From Psilocybe azurescens (Eukaryota; Basidiomycota; Agaricomycetes; Agaricales; Agrocybaceae): a stretch of 64,000 nt of DNA. Shown here piece by piece: positions 24,103 through 35,087 of the stretch. The position numbers and the translations under genes were made by a program. Position 1 is the stretch's first letter; each line of letters starts with the position of its first letter. The stretch lies in contig JAJIRX010000906.1 of NCBI GenBank assembly GCA_023853785.1, forward strand, positions 62,001 to 126,000. Reading direction: 5' to 3'. Below the pieces are notes generated by a model, which was not told the DNA's origin, ran no database searches, and saw only the letters and a program-made list of their open reading frames with translations.

Positions 24103-24778
24103 ATGGTGAGTTTTTTCAACGCCAATTCACGCTAGACCCAATCCCTGCATTATATCTGTGTTGCTCTTGCTGTTCGGGGGCAAATTTGAGGTGGATTTGG
24201 GATGGATGCACGATTCGAGCTTTGGATGTCGTTTGGGCTTGTGGGGTGATTGTATCAACTCATGCTCATTCAACTTCTCTAGACCAAGAAAAGAAGAAAT
24301 GGCGGACGCAACAAGAAAGGCCGTGGACACGTTACCTTCATGCGATGCTCCAACTGCTCGCGTTGCGTCGCAAAGGACAAGGCCATCAAGAGGTTCACAG
24401 TAAGGAACATGGTCGAGAGCGCCGCTGTTCGCGATATCAGCGAGGCTAGCGTCTACACCGGTGGGTTATTATTTTCTGCTATTTTGAGCATTTGTCTTAC
24501 CGGATGCCTCCCTCTTAGAATATGCCATCCCTAAATTGTACATCAAAATCGCCTACTGCGTATCATGCGCCATCCACTCGCATGGTGAGTATCGCATTTC
24601 AGTTTTGTTGTTGGGTCATTGAAGTTTATGATTATTCACAGTTGTCCGTGTGCGCTCGCGTGAGGGACGCCGCAACCGTGCCCCTCCTCCCCGTGTTCGC
24701 TGGAAGGATGGAAAGAAGGTTAACCCCGCTGTTGCTGCTGCCGAGGATGCTAAGGCCGCCACCGCTACCAAGGCCTAA
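24103..24778 (+). CDS. RPS26: 40S ribosomal protein S26 (eS26)
   Basis: A structural protein of the small subunit, near the mRNA exit site. Four exons: 24103-24105 (the ATG alone), 24283-24460, 24519-24584 and 24642-24778. The spliced product starts [17 protein letters not shown], continues [20 protein letters not shown], then [15 protein letters not shown] and [20 protein letters not shown], and ends in an alanine-rich tail. The CxxC pairs (RCSNCSRC and YCVSCA) are the eS26 zinc site. Length is about 125 residues, as usual for fungi. The first intron (177 nt) directly follows the start codon, a common arrangement in ribosomal protein genes. No frame problem is seen. Confidence 0.95.
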
Positions 24779-25969
24779 ACTTCTTACACTACCTTCATCT
24801 ACAATAACATTACTTTCCGGCACATATGTAAAACATTCCATTGTTTCATAAGCCTTGCCTTGACTTTGAACGCCACGAAACGGTAAATCGTCTATGAAGA
24901 GCTAGGTTTCCTCTATGCTAGTTTGTACGACAATTTGTTTATTAGCAAGATTAGTAACAATGCTTTCCTTGGCCTTGAGTTGTTGAGTGGCGCATCGTTA
25001 GTTTGTCGTTAATTTGAGTGATGCTTGTAATCTGTTCCCAAAGGACCCATTGGCCAGCGACACCCAAGTTTGTGAGCATGAGCTTTAGCAGACTGGTCCT
25101 AATTTATTTCGGATTTCAAGTGAGATTTCCTGGCAAATAAGGAGGAAACCAGAGTTTATTCAATTCGAGCGCTATAATGTTTTCTCGAAATAAAATTAAA
25201 ATGTGACTTTCACTACTATCTAGAAATCCATCATCGCCCTGAGAATCAAGGCTAGTGTTGCTAGCGAAAGCGAAGCCCAAGAAGATACTCTCCGACTGCG
25301 TAAAATGGAAGACCCGTCCTCGCTCACGTTGGCGACTGGAAGGGGGCAAAGCGTCGTGAAGAGCCAGGTGTGTGGGTGGGCAGGTTTATATAAGAGAAAG
25401 TTGTGTATTTTGGCTTGTTTGCTCTGGAAGGGGAGTGTATTCCGAATTGAGCTTGTGCCTGGCGGTATTTTTGATCCGTTCTTTGTTTTCGACTTCGACA
25501 AGATTTCAGGTTCAAGAATCAAGAGTAAGGAAGATTGACATTCAAATATAAGCTTCATATGCTAGCTATTAGGTATATAGGTACAGGTAGTAATCATTAA
25601 TCAATGCTTATGCCACTGAAACGCATAAAGCTACTCCTGTACTGTTGGCTATTGCAGGTACCTTATCGGGCGCCGGTTCTGTGTAATTATCTTTATGAAC
25701 CGCACCTCTAGTCTCGCATTCATTCAATGTTAACTTTGCGTTAAAATTCGGACCCCGGTAAGCGTGCCTTTCTACACAAAATTGTTCTCTTACCATCGCA
25801 TTCACTGACGGCCGCCGATGTGCCTGATATCTGCAAAAATTACTCTTCTAACGACCGATGCCTTCTGCTGGGTCACTGAGTCATAGGTTAGATCCCCCTT
25901 ACGACCACGTCTGCTGCCACTATAAAAGTCAGCTATCTTTGCTTCTTTAAATTATCGACCCCACCCGAA
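24779..25969. other. Intergenic, no gene recognised
   Basis: Holds the 3' flank of RPS26 and the promoter of the P450 that starts at 25970. Frames of about 110 residues at 25220-25558 (minus) show no domain or conserved look and are not called. Confidence 0.45.
25921..25928 (+). promoter_or_regulatory. TATA box of the P450 gene
   Basis: TATAAAAG lies 42-49 bp upstream of the ATG at 25970, inside CCACTATAAAAGTCAG. The spacing implies a short 5' leader. Confidence 0.5.
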
Positions 25970-28174
25970 ATGGCCATCGAGAACATCCCTTTTTATCCAG
26001 TGGTCTCTGGCTTACTGGCCATCTATCTGATTTTAAAGTGGTTTAGCGCCTCCACGTATAAGGTCAGTATTGGTTCTGTATGGGGTTCTGTGGAAGATAT
26101 TCACTATGACACTTATGCATTCAGTTGGCGCATATACCTACGATCGGTTCATCTGGAATGATCTCTTCATACCGAGATGCTTTCAGATTTTTTCAGCATG
26201 GGCATGAAATGATCGACGAAGGATACAAGAAAGTTAGCAATAGGTAATCACGCTCTAGAGCTAATATTAACTAACCGTGAATGATTCATAGCACTACGAG
26301 ACTGCATTTAAAGTGGCTACTATATCAAGGTGGTTGGTTATAGTGAGCGGACCACAGATGCATGATGACATTCGACGAGCAACAGACGACCAACTCTCTT
26401 TCAGAGACGCAGTTGTTGATGTATGTGCCTTGGATCGTATCAATTACAAGACATGCGTCTCCTCTGACTCCATAAAACTAGATGCTTCAAACGGACTACA
26501 CAATAGGCCCACAAAATCGTATTGATCCTTACCACGTCAAGGTTGTTCGAGCACCATTGACACGAAAATTTGGCGCTCAGTTCTCAGATATACACGATGA
26601 GATTAGCCAGGCGTTCAAAGACCTCATTAAACCTGCAAAAGAAAATGGTGATAAATTGTTTATTATTTTATCTGAAATCAATATTCACTGGGCTTGCTGG
26701 AATAGAATGGATCACTGTCCCCGCGTTTAGCTCCGCGAGGAATATCGTTTGTAGGACAAGCAATCGCCTTTTTGTAGGGCTGCCGCTCTGTAAGTCATAA
26801 ACTGGTGTATCTCGTATCCTCATCGCATTTTGACAGGCATATTACCACCCTATTCCAGGTAGAGACATAGACTATAAGACTTTCAACGAGAACTTCACAA
26901 TGGACGTCGTTAAAAAGGCTCAAATCATCAACACGTTCCCTGCTGTGTTAAAGCCGTAAGTGGGAATGCACCATTTTTCTTCGAGGTTGGTGGTGTTTTA
27001 CTGAACTACTGGCAACTCTTCTTAGCATTGTGGGACGGCTCGTGACCAGGGTTCAGAGCAATATTCGACGCACTGTTTCTCACCTCGGACCTATGATGCA
27101 AGCCCACCTGGATCAATACAACAAGCCGAAGGACGAAGTTCAGTCGACTAATCAATCGGTACGAAGTTTGTCGCTAACCTTTCCGGGGTCGCTCATCAGT
27201 TGTTGTATTTCCCTTTCTTAGAATGACCTGATCAGCTGGCTTTTGGAAGAGGCAAAAGAGTCACAAAGGACACTTAACGACCTCGCTGCCCGAGTACTCA
27301 ACGTCAATTTCGCATCCATCCATACCACCTCCATGGTGAGTCACTGTCCATTACAAGTTTCCTGACCCGTGCCAATAATAAACTGCAAAGGGTCTGACGA
27401 ACATCTTATACGATTTGGCAATGTATCCGGAATACGTCGAGCCCATGAGAGAAGAAGTGAAGGCAATCATAAAGACCGAGGGATGGACCAAGAGTTCCAT
27501 TGGCAAAATGCGAAAAGTTGATAGCTTCGTCAAAGAGTCCCAACGACTCGCATCTAATTCGTGTAAGTGTTTTCACTCTGGCTACACCGTGCAAAGAGCA
27601 CTTCTCATTGTTAAGTCTACAGTCGTGACAATGCGCAAGGCGCTCAAGGATTTCACGTTTTCTAATGGTGTGACTGTGCCAGCTGGAACTTACTTAGCGG
27701 TTGCTTCTCTTTCTACTCATCTTGATGAGGTATGCCATTGACTGAGCTGAATTGAATTTCTATCTCTTTTCAAAAATTTGACCACTCTGATGATTTAGAA
27801 TAATTATGATAACGCTCACGAGTTCAAAGGGTTCAGGTTCGCTGACGTACGAGAAGAGGAAGGGGAAGGAACCAAGCACCAAATGGTTTCTCTCAGTCCG
27901 GATTTCCTTACATTCGGCACTGGACGCCATGCCTGGTATGTCTAAATGCTCGCTAATGATAACATACATATCGTAACTGACTGACTATTTGATGTCAAGT
28001 CCTGGGCGCTTTCTCGCGGCGAGCCAGTTGAAGGCGACACTCGCTCATGTTCTCTTGAATTATGATGTTGAATTGGCCAATAAAGATGGATCGCGGCCTA
28101 AGAGCATCTGGACGATGGGCCAGGTGGCTCCCAATATGACTGCGGATGTCAAGTTTAGAAAGCGGGTATTATGA
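25970..28174 (+). CDS. Cytochrome P450, complete, basidiomycete type
   Basis: ER-anchored haem monooxygenase. The N-terminal anchor is MAIENIPFYPVVSGLLAIYL, followed by LAHIPTIGSSGMISSYRDAF, PLTRKFGAQFSDIHDE (C-helix region) and NDLISWLLEEAKES. The I-helix FASIHTTSMGLTNILYDL has His-Thr-Thr where most P450s have Gly-x-Asp/Glu-Thr, as in several fungal clans. VDSFVKESQRL is the K-helix ExxR. The haem loop is FGTGRHACPGRFLA, with its cysteine just after an intron. About a dozen short introns all keep the frame, and the final stop is at 28174. The I-helix and haem loop resemble CYP512-like fungal enzymes often found in terpenoid pathways, but the substrate is unknown. Relics of an FAD monooxygenase and a dehydrogenase follow immediately downstream. 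Confidence 0.9.
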
Positions 28175-28384
28175 AATTTCCTACCTGGTATCTGACAGTA
28201 TTGTGATGCTCGTGCTTTTATGTGTACTCGAATAGTAAAAAGAAAGGCCACACAATTATCAGAGTTTGAAATGGAAGCAGATACTAGAGCTATAGCAATT
28301 ATTACACTTATTCCATCACTTCGAGAGTTTCTCGGAGCTTCTAAATATATCCAATGCTTTCTGCTTATCTTGTTCGGCCGAATC

Positions 28385-28640
28385 CTTTCAGAATAACTTC
28401 AGCTCTTTATCGTGATGTTCGAATAAACTAAGAAGTGCTCCGTGGGAGACGATACCATCCATTCCTACGAAAAAGTCGCACGTTGCTATTTTACCGTTCT
28501 CGAAATGAAGGAGAATTTCGTCATCTTTTTCATCGTAGGACACAAGCCGGGGTGACAGGTGTACACTACCCGTCGCAGACTGAGGAGTATTTTATGTAGA
28601 TCAACTCTATGGAAATGCGCAGTACCACCTAGGACAACCG
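28385..28640 (-). pseudogene. Relic of an FAD-dependent (salicylate hydroxylase-like) monooxygenase
   Basis: Read leftward, fragments give HRVDLHKILL (the HRADLH motif before the cofactor-binding strand), then HFENGKIATCDFFVGMDGIV, which matches the ENG..x..C DLLVGxDGIxS motif that closes the FAD pocket in this class. It continues LLSLFEHHDKELK and ends. No N-terminal GxGxxG and no C-terminal half are present in the right place. Only a middle piece of a usual 430-450-residue enzyme remains, so this is a pseudogene fragment. Confidence 0.55.
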
Positions 28641-29049
28641 TCTTGAAGTTGTGACAAACGAGTAAACTGAAAAAATTAGACAGCAGTCCACCTTTCGGTA
28701 ACATTAAGTCTTTGATATAGGAACCTTCTTGTTGGTTACCCTTCCTAGTTTGGAACATTTATTGTCAAGCACATGGTGGACACAGAAAAACTAGAATTAC
28801 TGATTAGACCCAACAAATTTTACATAGGCAATAATTAAAAGAATGGATATCGATGGCATCTAACAAATGAGATGAACTGAACTTCTGATGATGCCAAGAC
28901 TGTATCCACTCTTATTTGAACATATTCTTGGAACCTACTGGGAACCTATCAGAAACTGGAATGATCAGGATTTGCGCGTCTCTTAGTCAAACCAAATGCG
29001 GCTATCAATGGGGAGGGTTTGGCCTGCGGATGGTCAACTGGCAATCATA

Positions 29050-30065
29050 TTCTCTATCACAACGTAGAACCTTGGGGGAAATACCCGTGATAAAAGCGGC
29101 CTCTTTCGATACTAGGAAAGCAACAACATTCGCAATCACCTCTGGCTCTCCGATTCTTCCAAGGGCGGTTTGCATTATTCATCTACAGATGGGGAAGTTA
29201 TGTCAAAAAGCAGTCCATGAGTGCTATTACTGGCGCTTACGATAAAGACGTAGCTGCCCGTAGGGATTTTCATCGAATAAGAAATTCTCTGGTCCATTTT
29301 GGTGACTGAAAAACATAAATCGAAAAGGTCAAAGAACAAGCCTACCAGCAGATTACGTCAGGCAACAAATAGCGAGCTTGCTCGAGCCATAGGAACTGTA
29401 CAATGCAGCGCCTCGACTTACGGTTAGTAATTGAATCTTAAAGGATTCAACGTCGCCTCGCTTTTCTTCCCAGCCAGAGAGCAAGCACCTTTTTGATAAT
29501 TGATAAGGAGATGTTTACTAGATATCTTGAACTGGTGTGAGCTAACCGATAATACTTCCGCCGTTTCCTACAGCTATAATTCACTTCGCTGAGGCTTTGT
29601 AGTAGAGAAATGTCCCTTTGATATTGGTAGAGAAAACTATTTCACATTCGCCCTAGGATGCTGGAGAATACCCGGTCAACGTGTAGATGCCATGCTTTCG
29701 AAAATCGGAGTCAAAACTGTGATTCGGGCATTGGCCACCATCTAGATATGTTCGAGTCTGTAGTTAACCAACAATATCGGATGGCCAAGATTTATCAAAT
29801 GAACAGGCCACATTCAACCCACTGAACTCAGAGACCGCATGTTGATCGAGTGCGTTTACCTCTGCTTCCTGGGATACGTCGGCGGGCACAGATATGACTT
29901 CGCCTCTATGTGAATAACAGAAACGACTTTGCTCATCTGTAGTTCTTGAGCCTTGAGATTGCCGGTCACTACGCTTTAATCATCTGATGCAAGTCTTATT
30001 GCGATAGCACGGCCTATTCCTCGAGCGGCGCCTGTGACAATAGCAGTTCCAGCTTGGGGTGTCAT
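29050..30065 (-). pseudogene. Relic of a short-chain dehydrogenase/reductase
   Basis: ATG 30065 opens MTPQAGTAIVTGAARGIGRA with the Rossmann motif TGxxxGIG, then IAIRLASDD and an in-frame stop. Scattered frames continue the fold: LKAQELQ, ISVPADV, VANA, FSTNIKGTFLYYKA and GNGGSIIG. Near 29150-29070 the end reads ALGRIGEPEVIANVVAFL, then SKEAAFITG, the classical SDR C-terminus. The YxxxK catalytic segment was not found. Several stops and frame changes make this a true pseudogene rather than one sequencing error. It would have been NAD(P)-dependent and of the 3-oxoacyl-reductase/acetoin type. Confidence 0.65.
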
Positions 30066-31317
30066 ATTGAGTTGGGAATGAGGGAAAGACCAAAGCTAGT
30101 ACTTTTGTAACAATTTGAGCTTGGAGAAGGATCTACAGGAGTCGAAACAAATCAGAGAATATCATATTTCAGGAAGTGAATGAGCAGAAATCAAATGATG
30201 GTACGCCAGTGGGTCGATGATGGTGGTGATAATGCGAAAAGGTCCTTTAGAAATGAGAAAGCGTGTGGAACGTTCGATCAACAGGAGTCCACAAGTTTGA
30301 TAGAGGGAACCACCTTTATTAGGAGCTCGGGATAGTAGTTGGAGATCTATGCAAGACAAATGCAAGACTAATTTGTGGCCAAGGCAATGATGATGGGTTG
30401 CAGGGTGCATCTAATCTAATCTCTAGGATGATGTGATATGATCTGAGAACAGTCCCCACGTTCACGGCCTTCAACTTCGAAGTTCGCCAAAAGTTCGCGC
30501 AGTATACTCATCACCGTCCTTACCACACGCCGCGCCTGTGTTTCGCAGGAGCATCTCCTGATTGAAATTGACAGATTATGCCTACTTTGATCAGGGAGGT
30601 GCTGCCTAGCTTTTGGGCTATGTCGGTGACCATGACCTGGGTGCTCTAGGTCTCCTCACTGCAGGTCATGGTCGCTCTAGGTCTCCTCACTGCATGATAA
30701 AAACCTTCTTAGTTCACACGCCAGTTGGTTCTTGGGGAGATCTCACTGGTTGGTGGTGCTCATCGGACTGTCCGAGCTCTTTTGAGGATGTATTTTAATT
30801 GCGATGAGGCTCTTACGTGGAAAATATCAGACCCTCTTCTGACCCTCAAGTTCTGTTGTCACTCTTCACAGGTAACTTGGAATCGCTCTTGCCATTTGCT
30901 ACTGTTGCCAATCTTCTGTTTGGAAGAGCCCTAAATCTGTTCGAGAATCATTTTTATGCTATTTAATCCTTCCGCTCTGTGGGATTGGTACGGGGCTCCC
31001 GTGACAGAAGATAAAATGGGAGGACAGGGCCGCCGGGAATACCTTCAGGGACCCGACATCGCCCTGATTAATGGTATCGAGTCATCGGTAGGGACTCAAT
31101 TTTTCATTGTTGAAGGTCCGTAAAAAGGCTATGAATATGGATAGGGGGAATTGTTTCTACCTTTATCTTTCCCTCAGATTAGCTCCCAATGGTAAAGCAA
31201 GACATGTTGTAGATGGTAACAAGGATTATACCAGTGGTGAACGAGCTGGCACGCCACTGCCGAATATAGATTAACTATAAGGTTCGTGAATTTAATACCG
31301 CACATTCGGTTCTTGAT
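30066..31317. other. No gene supported apart from the small repeat
   Basis: Between the dehydrogenase relic and the F-box gene. A stretch near 30957-31123 (plus) stays open as NPSALWDWYGAPVTEDKMGG and onward for 55 residues; I do not recognise it and it ends in a stop. It may be a fragment of an unknown gene. Confidence 0.35.
30628..30694 (+). repeat. Compact inverted-plus-direct repeat
   Basis: A perfect 12-bp inverted pair, GACCATGACCTG (30628-30639) and CAGGTCATGGTC (30662-30673), encloses a 21-bp direct repeat unit starting GCTCTAGGTCTCCTCACTG (30643-30663). The unit recurs at 30674-30694. No gene overlaps it. Confidence 0.75.
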
Positions 31318-33207
31318 ATGGCCGTGGTCGTTGATCGGGAGCTCTTGTGGGTAGTGTCCCTCAACGAGCACCATTGCTTCCAGATCCCCCGTTCAAAGGG
31401 TAAAAAGAAGGGTACAAGGTTGCCGTCTCAGCCAGGTGTGAGCCGAGCCATATCACTGGCGTCCGCTTTTTCAAGGTTTGATTATTCGGGAAATCTGGAA
31501 ACGCCCACGGAGCAAAAGCCAAGTGAAAGAAATCTTTCTGTAAGGGCCTTCCAAGGGCCTTTTGCATATGTTCCTCACGCCCAACTACTGATACCGACTT
31601 TCTCACTACCGCTCACACAAAGAAAAAACCCCTGCCCAATTGTGAAAACAACTCAAATGGAAATAATAACAAATGGTGTTAACTGGGATGTGGAGATACC
31701 ATCCACCACCTCTACCTCGGTGAGAATTACGTCGTCTAGAAGTGCAAGATTTCGCGCTTACCACAACCTATTTGTCTTGAATGCTCGCTTTGATTGTCTG
31801 TCAATTCAGCGCCGCCTGGTTGTCGATGGTCTCCTCTCTTCAATCAATATATTCTCGCTTCCACCGGAGATCCTCTCTATCATATTTAAGCTCGGGAAGA
31901 ACATGGTCAGCGACGATCCTCTCGATGAGGAAGGTCTTCCATACAACACCATGGCATTTATGTTGGCTGTTTCCCAGACTTGCACATACTTCCGTATTGC
32001 TGCACTGAGAACACCCAGTCTCTGGACATCCATTGAAATCAGCGGAATAGCCTCTCTCGGATGGGCGTCAGTATGCATTGAACGGACTGGAGCATGTAAC
32101 CTCGATATCCTCATCGATTTCAGCGATGGGACTTTAATGCACGGCAGAGAGCTGGAATGCATGCTAGGGCTCATTACTCCTCATTCCAGGCGATGGTGTG
32201 GTTTGGCAATCCGGTCAGTTTATGAGCGCGTCCTTAATCCAATCATCACGCGCCTCTGTTCCCATCCCGTGCCCCGTCTGCAACACCTATCTCTTGAAGT
32301 TGATGATGTCGAACACATATATCGCTTTGATATCGATAGAGACAGCAAACATCCCCAAATTTTTGAAACAGGGACACCACATTTGAGGTTCGTTCGCCTT
32401 CGAGGAATGGCGATCCACTTCTGTCGCCCGCAGCTCGATAGAGTTGTGACTCTTCACCTCGACCACACGATCCAAGTTCCAATTTCCTATTCAATGTTCT
32501 GTGGAATTATCACGCAGTCGACATGTTTAGAGCATCTTTCAATCTGCGGGGACTTCATCGATCGCCAATCATGGCCTGGAAGATCCAACGTAATCCGCCT
32601 TTGCAAGCTTCACTCACTGAGACTCTGCGGCGTGGGAGGGGAGATTTATGCCGGTGTATTGCTTGGGATCGAAACCCCATCCCTGAAGTCCTTGATAATC
32701 AAAGATCTCCAAGAAGAGGATCTCGACATGCTGTGGCAGCTTAATGATGGTTCAAGATACTCGAACCTCACCCACCTCGCCTTTTATAATTTTGACCTCT
32801 CTGAGAATACCTACAAGTTACTCTGCCAAACGTTCTACAATATCGTCTCCTTCTCCGTCCTGTATTCATCTATTGTGGAGTGTCCCATGACCCATCTCTT
32901 GCTGGAAGGAACAGCGATAGGACAGAATGGACGGCCGTTTCTTCCCTGGCCAAAACTGGAAGATGTTGCCTTTTCCTACGACGGCACTGAGGAAGAAAAA
33001 CAGTTGATTCAGAGATTGGTGCGCTCCCGCTGCGTGCAAGGCTCACCACTGTCAAGGTTTCGTCTGAGAGCTGATCCAGAGGACGAAGAAGATATTCTTG
33101 CTATAAAAACGGGCGGTACTGCCCTGTGCGAATCTCACCCAGGAAGCGAGATTTGGCCACAGGATCGTTCCTTTTTCGATTACAATGACACCATTTTTCC
33201 AGGATAG
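31318..33207 (+). CDS. F-box domain protein, single exon
   Basis: Probable SCF substrate adaptor. The open frame runs 629 codons without introns. A start at ATG 31657 (MEIITNGVNWDVEIPS) puts the F-box about 65 residues in, the usual position in this family, and is more likely than the first ATG at 31318, whose 113 extra residues look non-coding. The F-box reads INIFSLPPEILSIIFKLGKN, followed by VSQTCTYFRIAALRTPSLWT, the standard basidiomycete pattern. Leucine-rich segments follow (LQHLSLEVDDVEHIYRF, HLRFVRLRGMAIHF, LEHLSICGDF, LKSLIIKDLQEEDLDML). No frame breaks are seen. Confidence 0.85.
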   Translation: MAVVVDRELLWVVSLNEHHCFQIPRSKGKKKGTRLPSQPGVSRAISLASAFSRFDYSGNLETPTEQKPSERNLSVRAFQGPFAYVPHAQLLIPTFSLPLTQRKNPCPIVKTTQMEIITNGVNWDVEIPSTTSTSVRITSSRSARFRAYHNLFVLNARFDCLSIQRRLVVDGLLSSINIFSLPPEILSIIFKLGKNMVSDDPLDEEGLPYNTMAFMLAVSQTCTYFRIAALRTPSLWTSIEISGIASLGWASVCIERTGACNLDILIDFSDGTLMHGRELECMLGLITPHSRRWCGLAIRSVYERVLNPIITRLCSHPVPRLQHLSLEVDDVEHIYRFDIDRDSKHPQIFETGTPHLRFVRLRGMAIHFCRPQLDRVVTLHLDHTIQVPISYSMFCGIITQSTCLEHLSICGDFIDRQSWPGRSNVIRLCKLHSLRLCGVGGEIYAGVLLGIETPSLKSLIIKDLQEEDLDMLWQLNDGSRYSNLTHLAFYNFDLSENTYKLLCQTFYNIVSFSVLYSSIVECPMTHLLLEGTAIGQNGRPFLPWPKLEDVAFSYDGTEEEKQLIQRLVRSRCVQGSPLSRFRLRADPEDEEDILAIKTGGTALCESHPGSEIWPQDRSFFDYNDTIFPG

Positions 33208-33505
33208 AGTTGTCTAATTGATACATACCTTTGAATGGTCATTATAATGTTTATCGACGAAATTTTCGTGAATGGAATTTGTAGTCTGAGCACAGAAGAA
33301 TGGTGAGAGTTGCAGGAGAGTTCAAACTTCGAAAGTTGTTGATGTCTTGCAGCGAACAACACGTGACACTGACACTGTTGTTCGAATCATGACATGGCGT
33401 AACACTAGCGATATGTCACACTACTTACTACCTGACACCGAAATTGCACCGCAACACCCAAGAAACACCTATTCCTAGGGCTCCCTTTGAGTTCATGCGG
33501 CTTAA

Positions 33506-34110
33506 ATGCTGCTATGGAAGTATTCGCCTTCTAGAGGCATGATGTTTATTCAGATATTCTTGTTTCATGCATTCATCGTTCATGCGATCTCTAGCGACCA
33601 AGATGTCGTAGGCCAGCCACCGGCGGGCTCAGGGAAAGGTGCCAATGAAACTGGCAACCATCTTCTGTGTACTCCGTTTGGCTCGTGTGAGCCCTGTCCC
33701 AGTGATGCTGTACGTACGAACTATCAATATTCATCGAAAGATTGGTTTACTGATGTTCACTTTTGCTCTTATACTTTCAATGTCGCTTGCAGATGAATGA
33801 ACCGTTTTGTCAACCCTTCGGAAATCGACGTCTCATGCACTGTTTGAATTCAACAACAGAATCGTCTTCATCCCCACAACAAGGCAGCACCAACCACGCT
33901 ATTCCAGAAATACCTGCTTGGGAATCCTGTGGACGTATAATCTCAAAAGAACGAGCGGATTTCTACGAGTTTGTAGCCTGCAATGTCTTGTTCGCGCTGG
34001 TGGCCCTTGGGGTGCTGGTATTCCGTGAGAGAAGATTGAGGCTCGGAAGGGCGAGGATGCTTGCTGCTCGCATTGGGATAGGAGGAGGTGCTGGATTAGT
34101 TAGGCGATGA
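33506..34110 (+). CDS. Small cysteine-rich single-pass membrane protein, function unknown
   Basis: Two exons (33506-33709 and 33793-34110) give about 174 residues. A signal peptide (MMFIQIFLFHAFIVHAIS; the start may be 33506 or 33539) is followed by a luminal cysteine region: LLCTPFGSCEPCPSDAMNEP, then FCQPFGNRRLMHC. A Ser-rich spacer and AWESCGRIISKERADFYEF precede one transmembrane helix (VACNVLFALVALGVLVF) and a basic cytosolic tail. The spliced exons join cleanly across the CPSDA/MNEPFC motif, which argues for a real gene. I recall similar hypothetical proteins in basidiomycetes but know no function. Confidence 0.75.
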
Positions 34111-35087
34111 TATGTTCATGAGGGCTTTGTTATGGTCAATTAATCATTAGGATCCACTAAATGTGAGTTCTTCTATGTTCAATTCTTCACTTGCAATTCA
34201 TTTTCTCATTCGATAATTAGTATTGCTTGTTATCACTATAGCTATCGTCCTTGCATACCAATCTATGTCTACTTGCGGAATGCTGCTGTCTTTGAAAGAT
34301 ACCCACGGGTCGGGCCGTTGTGCATGTTCTCGGGTCTGACTTCATCTGCCGAACTCCTTTGGTCCTCTAACTGCCAAGAACACTTTGACGCATTTTTACG
34401 CCCATGGAGAAGACCAAGCGTGCTACAAACAACCACTCAAAACTTCTTTGCGAACATTAAAGACTCCGGACACGCAGTAGCATTACCTCAAGTTCAAACT
34501 CCGCAAACAGCAGTGGAATACACGTGCTGGTGTCGATGTTTTAGACACTCGTCATCATGCATCCATGCCCTCCCTCGTCACCTCCATATCATAATATCCA
34601 AAATTTTCAAAAATTTGATATCGAAATCCCCATGGCCCTACCTTCATCTGATTTCAGCGCCCACTCTATTTTTATTCGTAGGCCGAACGGGATCGGAACA
34701 ATTATCAACGATATTCCGTCACCCACTATCAGCAGCGACCACCCCTCCACCTCGTGGCGTTCAATTTTTTCGCTTTTGCTTTTAGGTTTGGAAAACGGTA
34801 CCTGCTGCTACCTGCCCTTCATCGCTTCGCTTCCGTTCCTTCCTCCTCAAGGAAGAGACTAAGGCACAAGAAACAACCGTTCCCAAAAGAAGTTCTAGAA
34901 TTGCTCTAGCATTGGAATCGCACGACTAACGCGTTTTTGTAAGTTGATTGCCTTGCAGTATATTAGGCCGTGAGGCTATGAGTTTTACGTCTTACTCACT
35001 CCCCTTTGCCCCTCTGGTTCAGACCCTTTTACCCCACAATCTTTCCCGTTGCTCTGCAATATGTATCGCGACGCACACACCCCTTTG
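34111..35087. other. Intergenic, no gene supported
   Basis: A frame of 170 codons at 34273-34785 has no recognisable feature, no signal peptide and a Phe/Cys/His-rich composition unlike its neighbours; it is not called. The rest is the promoter region of the chitinase that follows. Confidence 0.4.

Noticed and set aside
31806..32174. Minus-strand frame of 122 codons in the F-box gene
   Set aside because: Shadow of the long F-box reading frame on the other strand.
34273..34862. Frames of 170 and 101 codons
   Set aside because: No domain, signal peptide, splice pattern or conserved look; the two overlap each other in different frames.
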